Positions 1-9,356 are shown, counted from the first letter of the stretch. The stretch: DNA of 10,048 bases from Chloroflexota bacterium (GCA_016190585.1 JACPQH010000119.1:1-10048); one strand, 5' to 3'. The notes: a model not told the origin generated them from the letters alone. A program made the numbers and translations.

Positions 1-1554
1 GAGGTAATCATGGTGTCCGGGGCCGACCAGCACGGCACCCCTATCACCATCAAGGCCGAGCAGGAAGGCAAGACGCCGGCCGAGGTGGCCGGTTTCTTCC
101 ACCAGGAGTTCCTCAAGTCCTGGGAAAAGCTGGGCATCTCCTTTGATATCTTTACCAGCACTGGCACGCCGAACCACGCCGCCGTGGCCCAGGAAATCTT
201 CCTGACCCTGCTGCGCCGCGGCTACATCTACACGGACATCGTCTCCCAGGCCTACTGCGCTCACTGCGAGCGTTTCCTGCCGGACCGCTATATCGAGGGT
301 ATCTGCCCCAACTGCCGCGCCCCGTCCGCCCGCGGCGACCAGTGCGACGCCTGCGGCAAGCCGCTCAATCCGGTGGAGCTCATCGAAGCCAAATGCCGGC
401 TGTGCGGCGGCCCGCCGGTCTACCGGAACAGCGAACATTTCTTCCTCAAGCTGAGCGCCTTCAGCGACCGCCTTTACGAGTGGGTAACCAGGCAGCGCCA
501 CTGGCGGCCCAATGTCTACAGTATGACGATGCGCTACCTCGAGGAAGGTCTGCGCGACCGCGCCATCACCCGCGATATCGAGTGGGGCATCAGGGTTCCC
601 GTAAAGGGCTACGAGAGCAAGCGTCTCTATGTCTGGTTCGAGGCCGTTATCGGCTACCTGTCCGGCAGCAAGGAGTGGGCGCAGCGCCAGGGCGACCCGG
701 AGAAATGGCGCCCCTTCTGGCAGGGCGACGCCAGGAGCTACTATTTTATCGGCAAGGATAACATCCCGTTCCATACCCTCATCTGGCCTGCCATGCTGAT
801 GGGTTATGACGAGAGCCTGGTGCTGCCCTTTGACGTGCCGGCCAACGAGTTCCTGACCATCGAAGGCCGCAAGATTTCCACCAGCCGCAACTGGGCTTTG
901 TGGCTGCCGGACTACCTCTCGCGCTACGACCCCGACCCGCTGCGCTACCTGCTCTCCATCAACATGCCCGACTCCGGCGATACCGACTTCTCGTGGCGGG
1001 AGTTCATCCGCCGCAACAACGACGAGCTGGTGGCCACCTACGGCAACCTGGTGAACCGCGTGCTCACCTTCGTCTACCGCAATTTCGACCGCGCCGTGCC
1101 GGAGCCGGGGACCTTCGATAGCCAGGACGCCGCCCTGGTCGAGATGACGGAAAAGACCCTGGCCGAAATGGACGGGATGCTGTCCGGCTGCCGCTTCCGC
1201 GAGGCGATAAGGGCCGCCCTCAGCCTGGCGCAGGAGACCAACCGATACCTGGACAGGAAATCGCCCTGGAAGACGATAAAAGAGGACCGGCCGGCGGCGG
1301 CCACCGCCCTGTACGCGGCGCTCTGCGCCATCTCCGGCCTCAGGACCGCCTTCTATCCCTTCCTCCCCTTCTCCTCGCAAAAGCAGCACGAATACCTCGG
1401 GTTTGGAGGCAGCGTGCAGGCCGGCGGCTGGAAGCTGCGGCGCCCCGCGCCGGGACAGCGGCTGCTTGAACCCAAACCGCTCTTCACCAAGTTCGAGGAG
1501 AGCATGGCCGAAGAAGAGACCGGGCGGCTGGGCCAGCCTTTCCACCTGGAGTAG
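1..1554 (+). CDS. metG: Methionyl-tRNA synthetase (3' part, runs off left edge)
   Basis: Class I aminoacyl-tRNA synthetase that charges tRNA(Met) with methionine in the cytoplasm. The frame is open from base 1, and the first ATG at 10 lies inside the catalytic fold, just before the family block SGADQHGTP (usually SGTDEHGTP). The true start and the HIGH motif are therefore outside the window, with roughly 40-50 residues missing. Counting codons from base 1, the zinc-binding insert has four intact CxxC pairs (C86/C89, C102/C105, C115/C118, C132/C135), the two-knuckle form. The KMSKS loop reads KISTS at codons 291-295. An anticodon-binding helical domain follows. The protein ends about 25 residues after the typical KPLFTK block, so there is no C-terminal EMAPII-like tRNA-binding domain. 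It ends in TAG directly against the next gene's ATG, which suggests co-transcription. Confidence 0.97.
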   Translation, partial: EVIMVSGADQHGTPITIKAEQEGKTPAEVAGFFHQEFLKSWEKLGISFDIFTSTGTPNHAAVAQEIFLTLLRRGYIYTDIVSQAYCAHCERFLPDRYIEGICPNCRAPSARGDQCDACGKPLNPVELIEAKCRLCGGPPVYRNSEHFFLKLSAFSDRLYEWVTRQRHWRPNVYSMTMRYLEEGLRDRAITRDIEWGIRVPVKGYESKRLYVWFEAVIGYLSGSKEWAQRQGDPEKWRPFWQGDARSYYFIGKDNIPFHTLIWPAMLMGYDESLVLPFDVPANEFLTIEGRKISTSRNWALWLPDYLSRYDPDPLRYLLSINMPDSGDTDFSWREFIRRNNDELVATYGNLVNRVLTFVYRNFDRAVPEPGTFDSQDAALVEMTEKTLAEMDGMLSGCRFREAIRAALSLAQETNRYLDRKSPWKTIKEDRPAAATALYAALCAISGLRTAFYPFLPFSSQKQHEYLGFGGSVQAGGWKLRRPAPGQRLLEPKPLFTKFEESMAEEETGRLGQPFHLE

Positions 1555-2529
1555 ATGATGGAGCTTGGCCAGATTTACCAGCCCATCGCCGGGGACCTGA
1601 ACCGGGTAAAGGATGAGCTGAAGGCCATCAGCAAGATAGATTTTACCTGGCTCTCGGAGCGGCTGAGCTACGTGGTGCGCGGCAGCGGCAAGGTCATCCG
1701 CCCGGCGCTGACCCTGCTCTCCGGCACGTTCTACAGCTACGATATCCGGTACCTGCTGCCCATGGCGGCTGCCGTCGAGCTGATGCACACGGCGACCCTG
1801 GTGCATGATGACGCCATCGATAAATCCGACATGCGCCGCGGCCACCCGACCGTCAACAAGCTGTGGGGGGAGGATATCGCCATCCTCATGGGCGACTACC
1901 TTTTCGCCAAGGCCGGCGAGTTCGTGGCCGACACCCAGAGCCCCCGGGCCATCAAGCTGTTCTCCCAGACCCTGGGGATAATCTCCAGCGGCGAGATAAA
2001 CCAGTTCCTTTCGGCTTTCAAGGTCAGCCAGAACCGCGAAAACTATTTCCAGCGCATCGGCGGGAAGACCGCCTCGCTGTTCTCCCTGGCCACCCAATCC
2101 GGCGGGATACTCAGCCACGCCCCGGAACCGGCTATCGCCGCCTTAAGAGACTACGGCTTGGACCTCGGCATCGCCTTCCAGATCGTGGACGATATCCTCG
2201 ACTTCACCGGCACCGAGGAGGCGCTCGGCAAGCCGGTCGGCTCGGACCTGATACAGGGGACCCTGACGCTGCCGGCGATGATGTTGATCGAGCGCTGCCC
2301 GGAGAATAACCCCGTCAGGAACCTGTTCGACGAAAACGAACCGGACAAGCCCCGTTACCTGAAACAGGCCATCGAGCTCATCAGGAACTCCTCCATCATC
2401 GACGACTGCTACCAGGTCGCTACCGGATACTGCCGGAAGGCCTGCCAGCGACTAGAAGAGCTGCCGGATAAACCAAGCCGCCAGGCTTTATTCGACCTGG
2501 CGGCTTATGTTACCGAGCGTCAGGAATAG
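1555..2529 (+). CDS. Long-chain polyprenyl diphosphate synthase
   Basis: Trans-isoprenyl diphosphate synthase of the IspA/IspB/HepT superfamily. It extends an allylic diphosphate with isopentenyl diphosphate to make the side chain of menaquinone/ubiquinone or a similar lipid. With the first ATG it is 324 residues, a normal length. Seen are the substrate-binding GSGKVIRP (K46, R49), the first aspartate-rich motif DDAID at 85-89 and the second, DDILD, at 212-216. Residues -4 and -5 before the first motif are small (T81, A80), as in long-chain rather than farnesyl synthases; the exact chain length cannot be read. There are two adjacent ATGs. The second (1558) sits 6 bases after GGAG (1548-1551), a better spacing than 1555, so the protein may begin one residue later. 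It follows metG with zero gap and in the same frame, so translation is probably coupled. Confidence 0.93.
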   Translation: MMELGQIYQPIAGDLNRVKDELKAISKIDFTWLSERLSYVVRGSGKVIRPALTLLSGTFYSYDIRYLLPMAAAVELMHTATLVHDDAIDKSDMRRGHPTVNKLWGEDIAILMGDYLFAKAGEFVADTQSPRAIKLFSQTLGIISSGEINQFLSAFKVSQNRENYFQRIGGKTASLFSLATQSGGILSHAPEPAIAALRDYGLDLGIAFQIVDDILDFTGTEEALGKPVGSDLIQGTLTLPAMMLIERCPENNPVRNLFDENEPDKPRYLKQAIELIRNSSIIDDCYQVATGYCRKACQRLEELPDKPSRQALFDLAAYVTERQE

Positions 2530-2924
2530 CTCCTGACCTGACCCGACTGGTCTGAGGCTGTCTGGACTTGTCTTTATGCGGGCGAAGCCCGCGGCAATCT
2601 CCGGATTGCTTCGCCTTCCGGCTTCCGCCGGAATGGTCTCGCAATGACAGTTTTCAGACAGAGTTTGTGAGAATTGGCAAAGGGGTTAATCATGTTCCTT
2701 CTCCCTCGATGGGAGAAGGCGAGCCTCACCTTAATCCTCTCCCGTCGGGAGAGGAAAATTTTGAGATTTCTCCAGAGCATCGCGCCGGTTTTGTATTTCT
2801 GAAACGAGGTTAACGATTATCCCTCGGGGGAAGTGTAGCGGCGAGGGAACCCGTCCCCAACTTGTAGGACGGATTCCCCGCTGCGTTTCGGAATGACGTT
2901 TAACGAAGTGGTAGATGCCCCGCG
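2530..2924. repeat. Convergent intergenic region made of hairpin-forming repeats
   Basis: These 395 bases lie between two converging genes and hold no credible gene. They carry at least seven inverted repeats: GCGGGC-gaa-GCCCGC (2578-2592), GCAATC-tccg-GATTGC (2594-2609), TTCCGGC-ttcc-GCCGGAA (2616-2633), CCTTCTCCC/GGGAGAAGG with loop tcgat (2697-2719), CCTCTCCC-gtc-GGGAGAGG (2736-2754), a 7-base pair stem 2820-2826 with 2842-2848, and a 12-base stem 2845-2856 with 2867-2878 containing one mismatch. None is followed by a good T-tract, so no canonical intrinsic terminator is seen, though the cluster may still stop transcription from both sides. The look (GGATTGC...GCAATGAC and CTTCTCCC...GGGAGAAGG) is that of dispersed repeats found in many bacterial genomes. 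That is recognition by eye, not a search. Confidence 0.75.
2697..2754. repeat. Tandem pair of CTTCTCCC-type palindromes
   Basis: Two perfect hairpins stand 16 bases apart: arms CCTTCTCCC (2697-2705) and GGGAGAAGG (2711-2719), then CCTCTCCC (2736-2743) and GGGAGAGG (2747-2754). The first stem recurs exactly at 7749-7772 with a different loop. Translated, this unit gives the PLPS-type peptides often seen in spurious short gene calls, which fits a dispersed non-coding repeat. Confidence 0.65.
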
Positions 2925-4877
<1,953 letters not shown>

Positions 4878-4885
4878 TCACTATC

Positions 4886-4894
4886 ATTATAACA
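4886..4894 (-). promoter_or_regulatory. Extended -10 promoter for ftsH
   Basis: The minus strand reads TGT then TATAAT (4891-4886), a perfect extended -10 (TGnTATAAT) inside the AT-rich 71-base gap between treY and ftsH. No good -35 is present; TTACTC at an 18-base spacing is the nearest, which is usual for extended -10 promoters. Transcription would start near 4879, giving a leader of about 20 bases that contains the ribosome site GAGG (4869-4866). ftsH can therefore probably be expressed apart from treY. Confidence 0.6.
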
Positions 4895-4930
4895 AATACG
4901 AATGGCAAAGAGTAATGAGACGGCCGGAGT

Positions 4931-7654
4931 TTAGCCGGCGAGCAGGGCGACCGGCAGCAAATTAAGTATATCCCCCACCCGCGGCCTGGGGCCGCGCACC
5001 GCCGCGCCGTCCAGGACGCCACGCCAGTCCTGCGGCGCGTCCGGGGGCAGCTCCAGGCAGGTGTCCCCCCACACCCCGCCCAGCGGCCAAACGCCCGGCG
5101 GGGCCAACGAAGCGGGGAGACGCGGCGCGACCACCAGCACCCGGCGGTCCGCATGCTCGCGCATAAAGGCGATGACATTATCTTTTTTCGCGCCGCACAC
5201 CGGTACCGGGATATAGTTCCCTGACTGGAAAACCGCGGCGCACTCCCGGCGAAGCTGAAGCGATCTCCAGGTCAGGTACAGCTTGACGCGCCCGTCCCAC
5301 CAGGAGGCGAGCATCTCGCCGATAAACCGCTGCCTGTCCCACCTCTCCCCTTCTTGTATCCCGGACAGCAGCCGCCGCGCCGCCGCAAAGTACACTTCAC
5401 GGCGGTTGTCCGGATCAACCAGGCTGAAACGCCACAGTTCGGTGCCCTGGTAAAAGTCGGGAACGCCGGGGGCGGCCGCCTTGAGCGCGAGCTGGGCCAG
5501 GGAGTTGACCGCGCCGTAGAAGGCGACCTTTGCCTGGAGTTTCCGGAAATCGGTCATAAACGGGGCGTCTTCGAAAAGTCTCCCGGCAAAGTCCCGCAGG
5601 GCCGCCTCGTATGCTCCGTCCGGGCCGAGCCAACTGGTGAAGGTCTTGGCCTCCCTGGCCGCCTTCAGCAGATAGCCCTGGAAGCGCTCGCGGAACTCGG
5701 GAACTTCCGCCTCCTGCAGGGGGTAGGCCCCGAGCATGTCCTGGTAAACAAGGATTTCCATGTTGGGCTCCGGCATAGCCAGCCCGCTGAGCGCTGTCTT
5801 TTTGGCGGCATTGCGCCCGCTCCAGCGGGCCAGGCAGCCCGCCCACTCCTCGGGAATTTCGGAAAGGACGTTGATGCGCTGCCGGACATCCTCGCTGCGC
5901 TTGGTGTCATGGGTGGAAGTGGCGTTCAGGGTATGCGGGCGGCGTTCGAGACGGGCCCGGTTGTACTCATGGAAGTCGGTAACGGTGATGCCGAAAATAC
6001 CGGGGTCGCCGCCGACCTCGTTCAGCGAGACCAGCCGGTTGTAGACATAAAAAGCGGTGTCCTCGACGCCCTTGGCCGTGACCGCGCCCGTTGCCTGCTG
6101 CCAGCGCCGGATGAAATCGAGGGCTTCGACGCCTTTGGGCCTGCCGGCGAAAAGGCCGCGCAGGAACTCCAGCGGCCCGGACTCCGCCTGACCGCGCTCG
6201 CCCGCCCGGCGGAAGGCCTGCTCAAGGCAGGCAACATCCCGCCCGGAAGCCGCCGAATCGCTGATGTAGGTCCGGTAAACGGCCAGGCAGGCCGTCAGCT
6301 CCACCAGGGCGCGGCGCAGGGCGGCCTCCGGGAAACGCCCGCCGGCGAGCCTGACCAGGCGCCGGGCGAGAGAGTTTATCTCGGCGGGGAAAAGCTCCCG
6401 CATAACCTGTTTCTTGCGCCGATAAATCACGTCATCATACGGCAACGCGTTGCCGGTGAAGCCCCGGTAAATCTCCGACATCCTTGCCGAGCTCGTCCCG
6501 TTGACCAGGACGTGGTTCGCCCGGTTCAGAAATTCGTAGCCGGTGGTCCCTTCAACAGGCCAGCTACCGGGCAGGCTTTCGTCCCAGGCCAGTATTTTCT
6601 CCACGACAACGTACCCGGCGGCCGAGGGTTCACCGAGCCGGGACCGGAGCCGCTCCAGGTAGAGCCGCGGGTCCTTCAAACCATCGATATGGTCGACCCT
6701 GAGACCGGTGACCGCGCCGCGCCGCGCCAGGCCCAGCAGAAAGTCGTGGGTCGCCGCGAAGACCGCCGGGGCCTCGGCGCAAACGCCTATCAGCGTGCTG
6801 ACGTCGAAGAAGCGCCGGTAGTTCAGCCTTGCCAGCCCTTCCCGCCAGAAAACCAGCTCGTAGACCTGCGCGCCGAGCAGACGGTCGAGCGCGGCGAAGC
6901 TCGCCGGGTCGCCTTTCACGCCGTTCATCGTTGTTAGCCGTGGCAAAATAGCGCGCCTGATCTCCGGCAAGCCGAGCAGCCGCTCCAGCTCCCGCCCGAC
7001 GCCGGCTCTTTCCTCCCGGCGCGCCCCCGGCGGGAGCGCGGCATGACCTGCCGCCACCCGGTCAAGCGCCGCCGCGAGAGCCGGCTCAGCCCCGCGCAGC
7101 CCCCCGGCCGCCTGCGCCAGGATTTGCCCGACCGACGCCGGGCCGAGCGGGAAACGGTCGTCGTAATAGCGGATAAACAAGCCGCCGCTTTCGAGAGCCA
7201 CGGTGATTTCCCGGTCTGCCAGGGCCTCACGGTAAGGCCGGCCCAGCACCGGCAGGACCACCCGCCCTCCCCCCGCCTCCCAGTCGATGTCGAAATACAG
7301 CGCGTAGGGGGAGCTTTCACCGTTCTCCAGGAGGTCGGCCCACCAGGGGTTCTCCGGGCTCACCGCCAGGTGGTTGGGCACGATGTCCAGCAGAAGGCCC
7401 ATACCGCGTTTCTTCAGCCCGGCGACCAGGCGCTCAAAACCAGCCTCTTCACCCAATTCGGGGTTGAGCCGGGTGGGGTCGGTCGTGTCGTAGCCGTGCC
7501 GGCTGCCCGGGCGTGCCGTAAGGAGCGGCGAGGCGTAAAGGTCGGAAATGCCCAGCTCCTCCAGGTAGGCGACCAGGGAAGCGGCCGCCTCGAAACCGAA
7601 GTCCCGGTTCAACTGCACGCGGTAAGTCGCTAAAGGAATACGCGGCGCCGCCAC
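4931..7654 (-). CDS. treY: Maltooligosyl trehalose synthase (TreY), GH13 family
   Basis: Intramolecular transglucosylase that turns the reducing-end alpha-1,4 bond of a maltodextrin into alpha,alpha-1,1, giving maltooligosyl trehalose. TreZ then releases trehalose. It is 907 residues, within or slightly above the family's usual length. The TreY N-terminal block (YRVQL, then ASPLLTARPGS and HGYD at 53-56) is clear. The GH13 regions are DIVPNH (D90, H95), nucleophile GLRVDH (D321), acid/base VVVEKI (E352) and TSTHDTKRSEDVR (H582, D583). The C-terminus ends in a typical LLPVALL segment. The start is GTG at 7654, after GAGG (7666-7663, 8-base spacing) with a stronger GGAGG further up (7672-7668). 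It lies between the exporter gene (153-base gap) and ftsH (71-base gap), same strand. The usual partners treZ and glgX/treX are not in this window. Confidence 0.95.
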   Translation of the reverse strand: MAAPRIPLATYRVQLNRDFGFEAAASLVAYLEELGISDLYASPLLTARPGSRHGYDTTDPTRLNPELGEEAGFERLVAGLKKRGMGLLLDIVPNHLAVSPENPWWADLLENGESSPYALYFDIDWEAGGGRVVLPVLGRPYREALADREITVALESGGLFIRYYDDRFPLGPASVGQILAQAAGGLRGAEPALAAALDRVAAGHAALPPGARREERAGVGRELERLLGLPEIRRAILPRLTTMNGVKGDPASFAALDRLLGAQVYELVFWREGLARLNYRRFFDVSTLIGVCAEAPAVFAATHDFLLGLARRGAVTGLRVDHIDGLKDPRLYLERLRSRLGEPSAAGYVVVEKILAWDESLPGSWPVEGTTGYEFLNRANHVLVNGTSSARMSEIYRGFTGNALPYDDVIYRRKKQVMRELFPAEINSLARRLVRLAGGRFPEAALRRALVELTACLAVYRTYISDSAASGRDVACLEQAFRRAGERGQAESGPLEFLRGLFAGRPKGVEALDFIRRWQQATGAVTAKGVEDTAFYVYNRLVSLNEVGGDPGIFGITVTDFHEYNRARLERRPHTLNATSTHDTKRSEDVRQRINVLSEIPEEWAGCLARWSGRNAAKKTALSGLAMPEPNMEILVYQDMLGAYPLQEAEVPEFRERFQGYLLKAAREAKTFTSWLGPDGAYEAALRDFAGRLFEDAPFMTDFRKLQAKVAFYGAVNSLAQLALKAAAPGVPDFYQGTELWRFSLVDPDNRREVYFAAARRLLSGIQEGERWDRQRFIGEMLASWWDGRVKLYLTWRSLQLRRECAAVFQSGNYIPVPVCGAKKDNVIAFMREHADRRVLVVAPRLPASLAPPGVWPLGGVWGDTCLELPPDAPQDWRGVLDGAAVRGPRPRVGDILNLLPVALLAG

Positions 7655-7667
7655 AATAGTCGCCTCG

Positions 7668-7690
7668 CCTCCGCGCCGGAGCGGCGGAGG
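7668..7690 (-). promoter_or_regulatory. GC-rich hairpin over the treY ribosome-binding region
   Basis: CCTCCGC (7668-7674) and GCGGAGG (7684-7690) form a perfect 7-base inverted repeat with a 9-base loop. In treY mRNA the 3' arm contains the GGAGG at 7672-7668, 13 bases before the GTG start. A second, weaker GAGG (7666-7663) stays outside the stem. The stem could reduce translation, but chance GC-rich pairing is also possible. Confidence 0.35.
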
Positions 7691-7712
7691 TCATAAAATA
7701 ACCCGTAATTAA

Positions 7713-7723
7713 AGTATAGTATA
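7713..7723 (-). promoter_or_regulatory. Possible -10 for treY (overlapping TATACT pair)
   Basis: Two overlapping TATACT hexamers (7723-7718 and 7718-7713 on the minus strand) sit in an AT-rich patch (about 7691-7726) upstream of treY, in an otherwise GC-rich region. No convincing -35 at 16-18 bases was found, and no TG extension. A start near 7706-7711 would give a leader of about 50-60 bases including the hairpin at 7668-7690. Confidence 0.35.
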
Positions 7724-7748
7724 TTCCCGCCGCCGGAAAGAGAGGTAG

Positions 7749-7772
7749 CCTTCTCCCATCACAGGGAGAAGG
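7749..7772. repeat. CCTTCTCCC palindrome, second copy
   Basis: Perfect 9-base inverted repeat: CCTTCTCCC (7749-7757), loop ATCACA, GGGAGAAGG (7764-7772). The arms are identical to those at 2697-2719 but the loop differs. It lies between the exporter stop and treY. No T-tract follows on either strand, so it does not look like a standard terminator; a dispersed repeat is more likely. Confidence 0.6.
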
Positions 7773-7807
7773 GACTGGAGTGTATACGTATTTTTCGCGG
7801 CCAGGTA

Positions 7808-9226
7808 TCAGGGCTGTTTGACGCGGCCGGGCTCTAAATCGCGGCTGTTGCTCCGGATGTTGCCCCGGGCCAGCGAGGCGAGGGTGCCCGCGACGCACAG
7901 CCCGGCGAAGACGGCGAAGACCACCCGCGAGCTGGTGATAAACTGCGGGTAGTTCTCCGGGACGATCTGCGTCCGGCCGATAACCAGCGCGAATATCAGC
8001 AGGGTGACGGCCATGCTGAACATCTGGCCGGTGATGCGCATGGTGGCCAGCGTGCCGGAAGCGATGCCGTAGAACTTCTTCTCCACCGAGCTCATGACGG
8101 CGTTGGTGTTGGGCGAGGAGAACAGGGCGAACCCGAAGCCGAGCACGATCAGGGCGGCGATAATGAGCGCCATCTCCGTCTGGTTGGAGATGAACATGAA
8201 GAACACCAGCCCCAGGCAGCTCAGGGCCATGCCCGAAGACGCCAGGATGCGCGGCTCGATGCGGTCGGAGAGGCGGCCGCTGACCGGGGAGAAGATGGCC
8301 TGGGTGGCCGGCATCGCCAGCAGCACCAGCCCGGCGCTCCAGGGGCTGAGCGCCTTGATATACTGGAGGTAGAGGCTGAGCAGGAAGCTCACGGGAAAAG
8401 TGGCGCTGTAGTGGATGAAGGCGGCTAGGTTGGACAGCGAGAACACGGCGTTATAGCGGAAGAGACCGATATTGATAACCGGCGAGCTTACCCGGCTTTC
8501 CCACGCGATAAAGAAGACGAAGGCCAGGGCGCCGGCAAGGATTATCCAGGCGTAGGAGATGTCCGGCAGCCGGGACAGGCCGTATATGGTGGCGACCAGG
8601 GCCAGGCTGTATATCGCCGAACCGGCAAAATCGAACTTTTCGCCGCGCGCCTCGGCCCACTCCCCTTTAATCTTCCAGAAAATGGCGGCGACGTTTATCA
8701 GGCCGATGGGCACGTTGAAGAGGAAGATGCTCCGCCAGCCGAAGGTCTGCGTCAGGAAGCCGCCGAGGAAGGGGCCGAGGGAAAGCCCGAGGTAGACGGT
8801 CGCCACGTTGATGCCCAGTATGCGGCCCCGCTGTTCGGGCGGGAAGGCCGAGGTCAGGATTGCGGTGGCCGTGCCGAAGACCATCGCCGCGCCGATTCCC
8901 TGGAGCACCCGGAAGCCGAGCAGCATCGCCGCCGAGGTTGACAGCGCGCAGAGCAGGGACGCCGCCGTAAAGACGCCCACACCGTAAAGATAGATACGCT
9001 TCCGTCCCAGGATGTCCCCCAGCCGCCCCATCGGCACCAGGAGCACCGCCGTTGACAGCAGGTAAGCCGTGGCTACCCAGCCCATCACCACGGCATCAAG
9101 CTGGTACTCGGCGCTAATTAACGGCAGGGCGATGTTGATGGAGGAGATGGTGAAGGGGGTGAGGAAAGAGGTCAGGCAGGTTACGAGCAGTATGACCTTT
9201 TGCGAGCTCTGCGGCTTTTTGGGCAT
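7808..9226 (-). CDS. MFS drug-type exporter, DHA2 (14-helix) family
   Basis: Major facilitator superfamily transporter in the inner membrane, probably a proton-driven exporter of drugs or metabolites; the substrate cannot be told from sequence. It is 472 residues with hydrophobic segments along the whole length, consistent with 14 helices. Motif A GRLGDILGRKR is at 67-77. The motif B arginine (R106, in GFRVLQGIGAA) is present. Motif C, the antiporter signature GLSLGPFLGG, is at 147-156. The ATG at 9226 has AGGA (9235-9232) five bases upstream. No TetR- or MarR-type regulator gene lies beside it. It is divergent from the nitrilase gene and upstream of treY on the same strand. The 153-base gap to treY makes a shared transcript possible but not required. 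Confidence 0.92.
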   Translation of the reverse strand: MPKKPQSSQKVILLVTCLTSFLTPFTISSINIALPLISAEYQLDAVVMGWVATAYLLSTAVLLVPMGRLGDILGRKRIYLYGVGVFTAASLLCALSTSAAMLLGFRVLQGIGAAMVFGTATAILTSAFPPEQRGRILGINVATVYLGLSLGPFLGGFLTQTFGWRSIFLFNVPIGLINVAAIFWKIKGEWAEARGEKFDFAGSAIYSLALVATIYGLSRLPDISYAWIILAGALAFVFFIAWESRVSSPVINIGLFRYNAVFSLSNLAAFIHYSATFPVSFLLSLYLQYIKALSPWSAGLVLLAMPATQAIFSPVSGRLSDRIEPRILASSGMALSCLGLVFFMFISNQTEMALIIAALIVLGFGFALFSSPNTNAVMSSVEKKFYGIASGTLATMRITGQMFSMAVTLLIFALVIGRTQIVPENYPQFITSSRVVFAVFAGLCVAGTLASLARGNIRSNSRDLEPGRVKQP

Positions 9227-9235
9227 TATATTCCT

Positions 9236-9264
9236 ATTATAAGCTTAGCAGGGCTAAAAAATAA
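9236..9264 (-). promoter_or_regulatory. Weak candidate promoter for the MFS gene
   Basis: TATAAT (9241-9236) lies 17 bases from a poor -35, TTATTT (9264-9259). A start about 7 bases downstream would fall almost on the ATG (9226) and leave the AGGA site outside the mRNA. Either this is not the real promoter or the transcript is nearly leaderless. Confidence 0.25.
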
Positions 9265-9299
9265 AAGGGAGCCGACTGCCGGGACGGCAGGAACAGTCG
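9255..9299 (-). terminator. Possible hairpin plus T-tract upstream of the MFS gene
   Basis: On the minus strand CTGCCG-tcc-CGGCAG (9290-9276) can form a hairpin. Alternatively CGACTG (9299-9294) can pair with CAGTCG (9278-9273) around a short inner CCG/CGG stem. TTTTATTTTTT (9266-9256) follows six to nine bases after the stem. It resembles an intrinsic terminator or leader attenuator reading toward the exporter, but the gap before the T-tract is longer than usual. Confidence 0.25.
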
Positions 9300-9356
9300 C
9301 TGGCATGGTTATAAGAATAATGGCAAAGTTCCGGCAAGTCAATTATAAAATGAGGT

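Noticed and set aside
2568..2813. 81-codon frame on + (and an overlapping 68-codon frame on -) in the intergenic region
   Set aside because: They translate the hairpin repeats, giving peptides like those of known spurious calls; no ribosome site, no domain.
2530..2924. CRISPR array
   Set aside because: The repeats are differing inverted repeats, without identical direct repeats or evenly sized spacers, and no cas genes are near.
5354..6937. 527-codon open frame on the + strand
   Set aside because: Antisense shadow of treY. The opposite strand holds a full, motif-complete TreY; this frame has no family features and is rich in G, A, R and P.
7449..7898. 149-codon frame on the minus strand bridging the MFS end and the treY start
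   Set aside because: Out of frame with both well-supported genes and without domain features.
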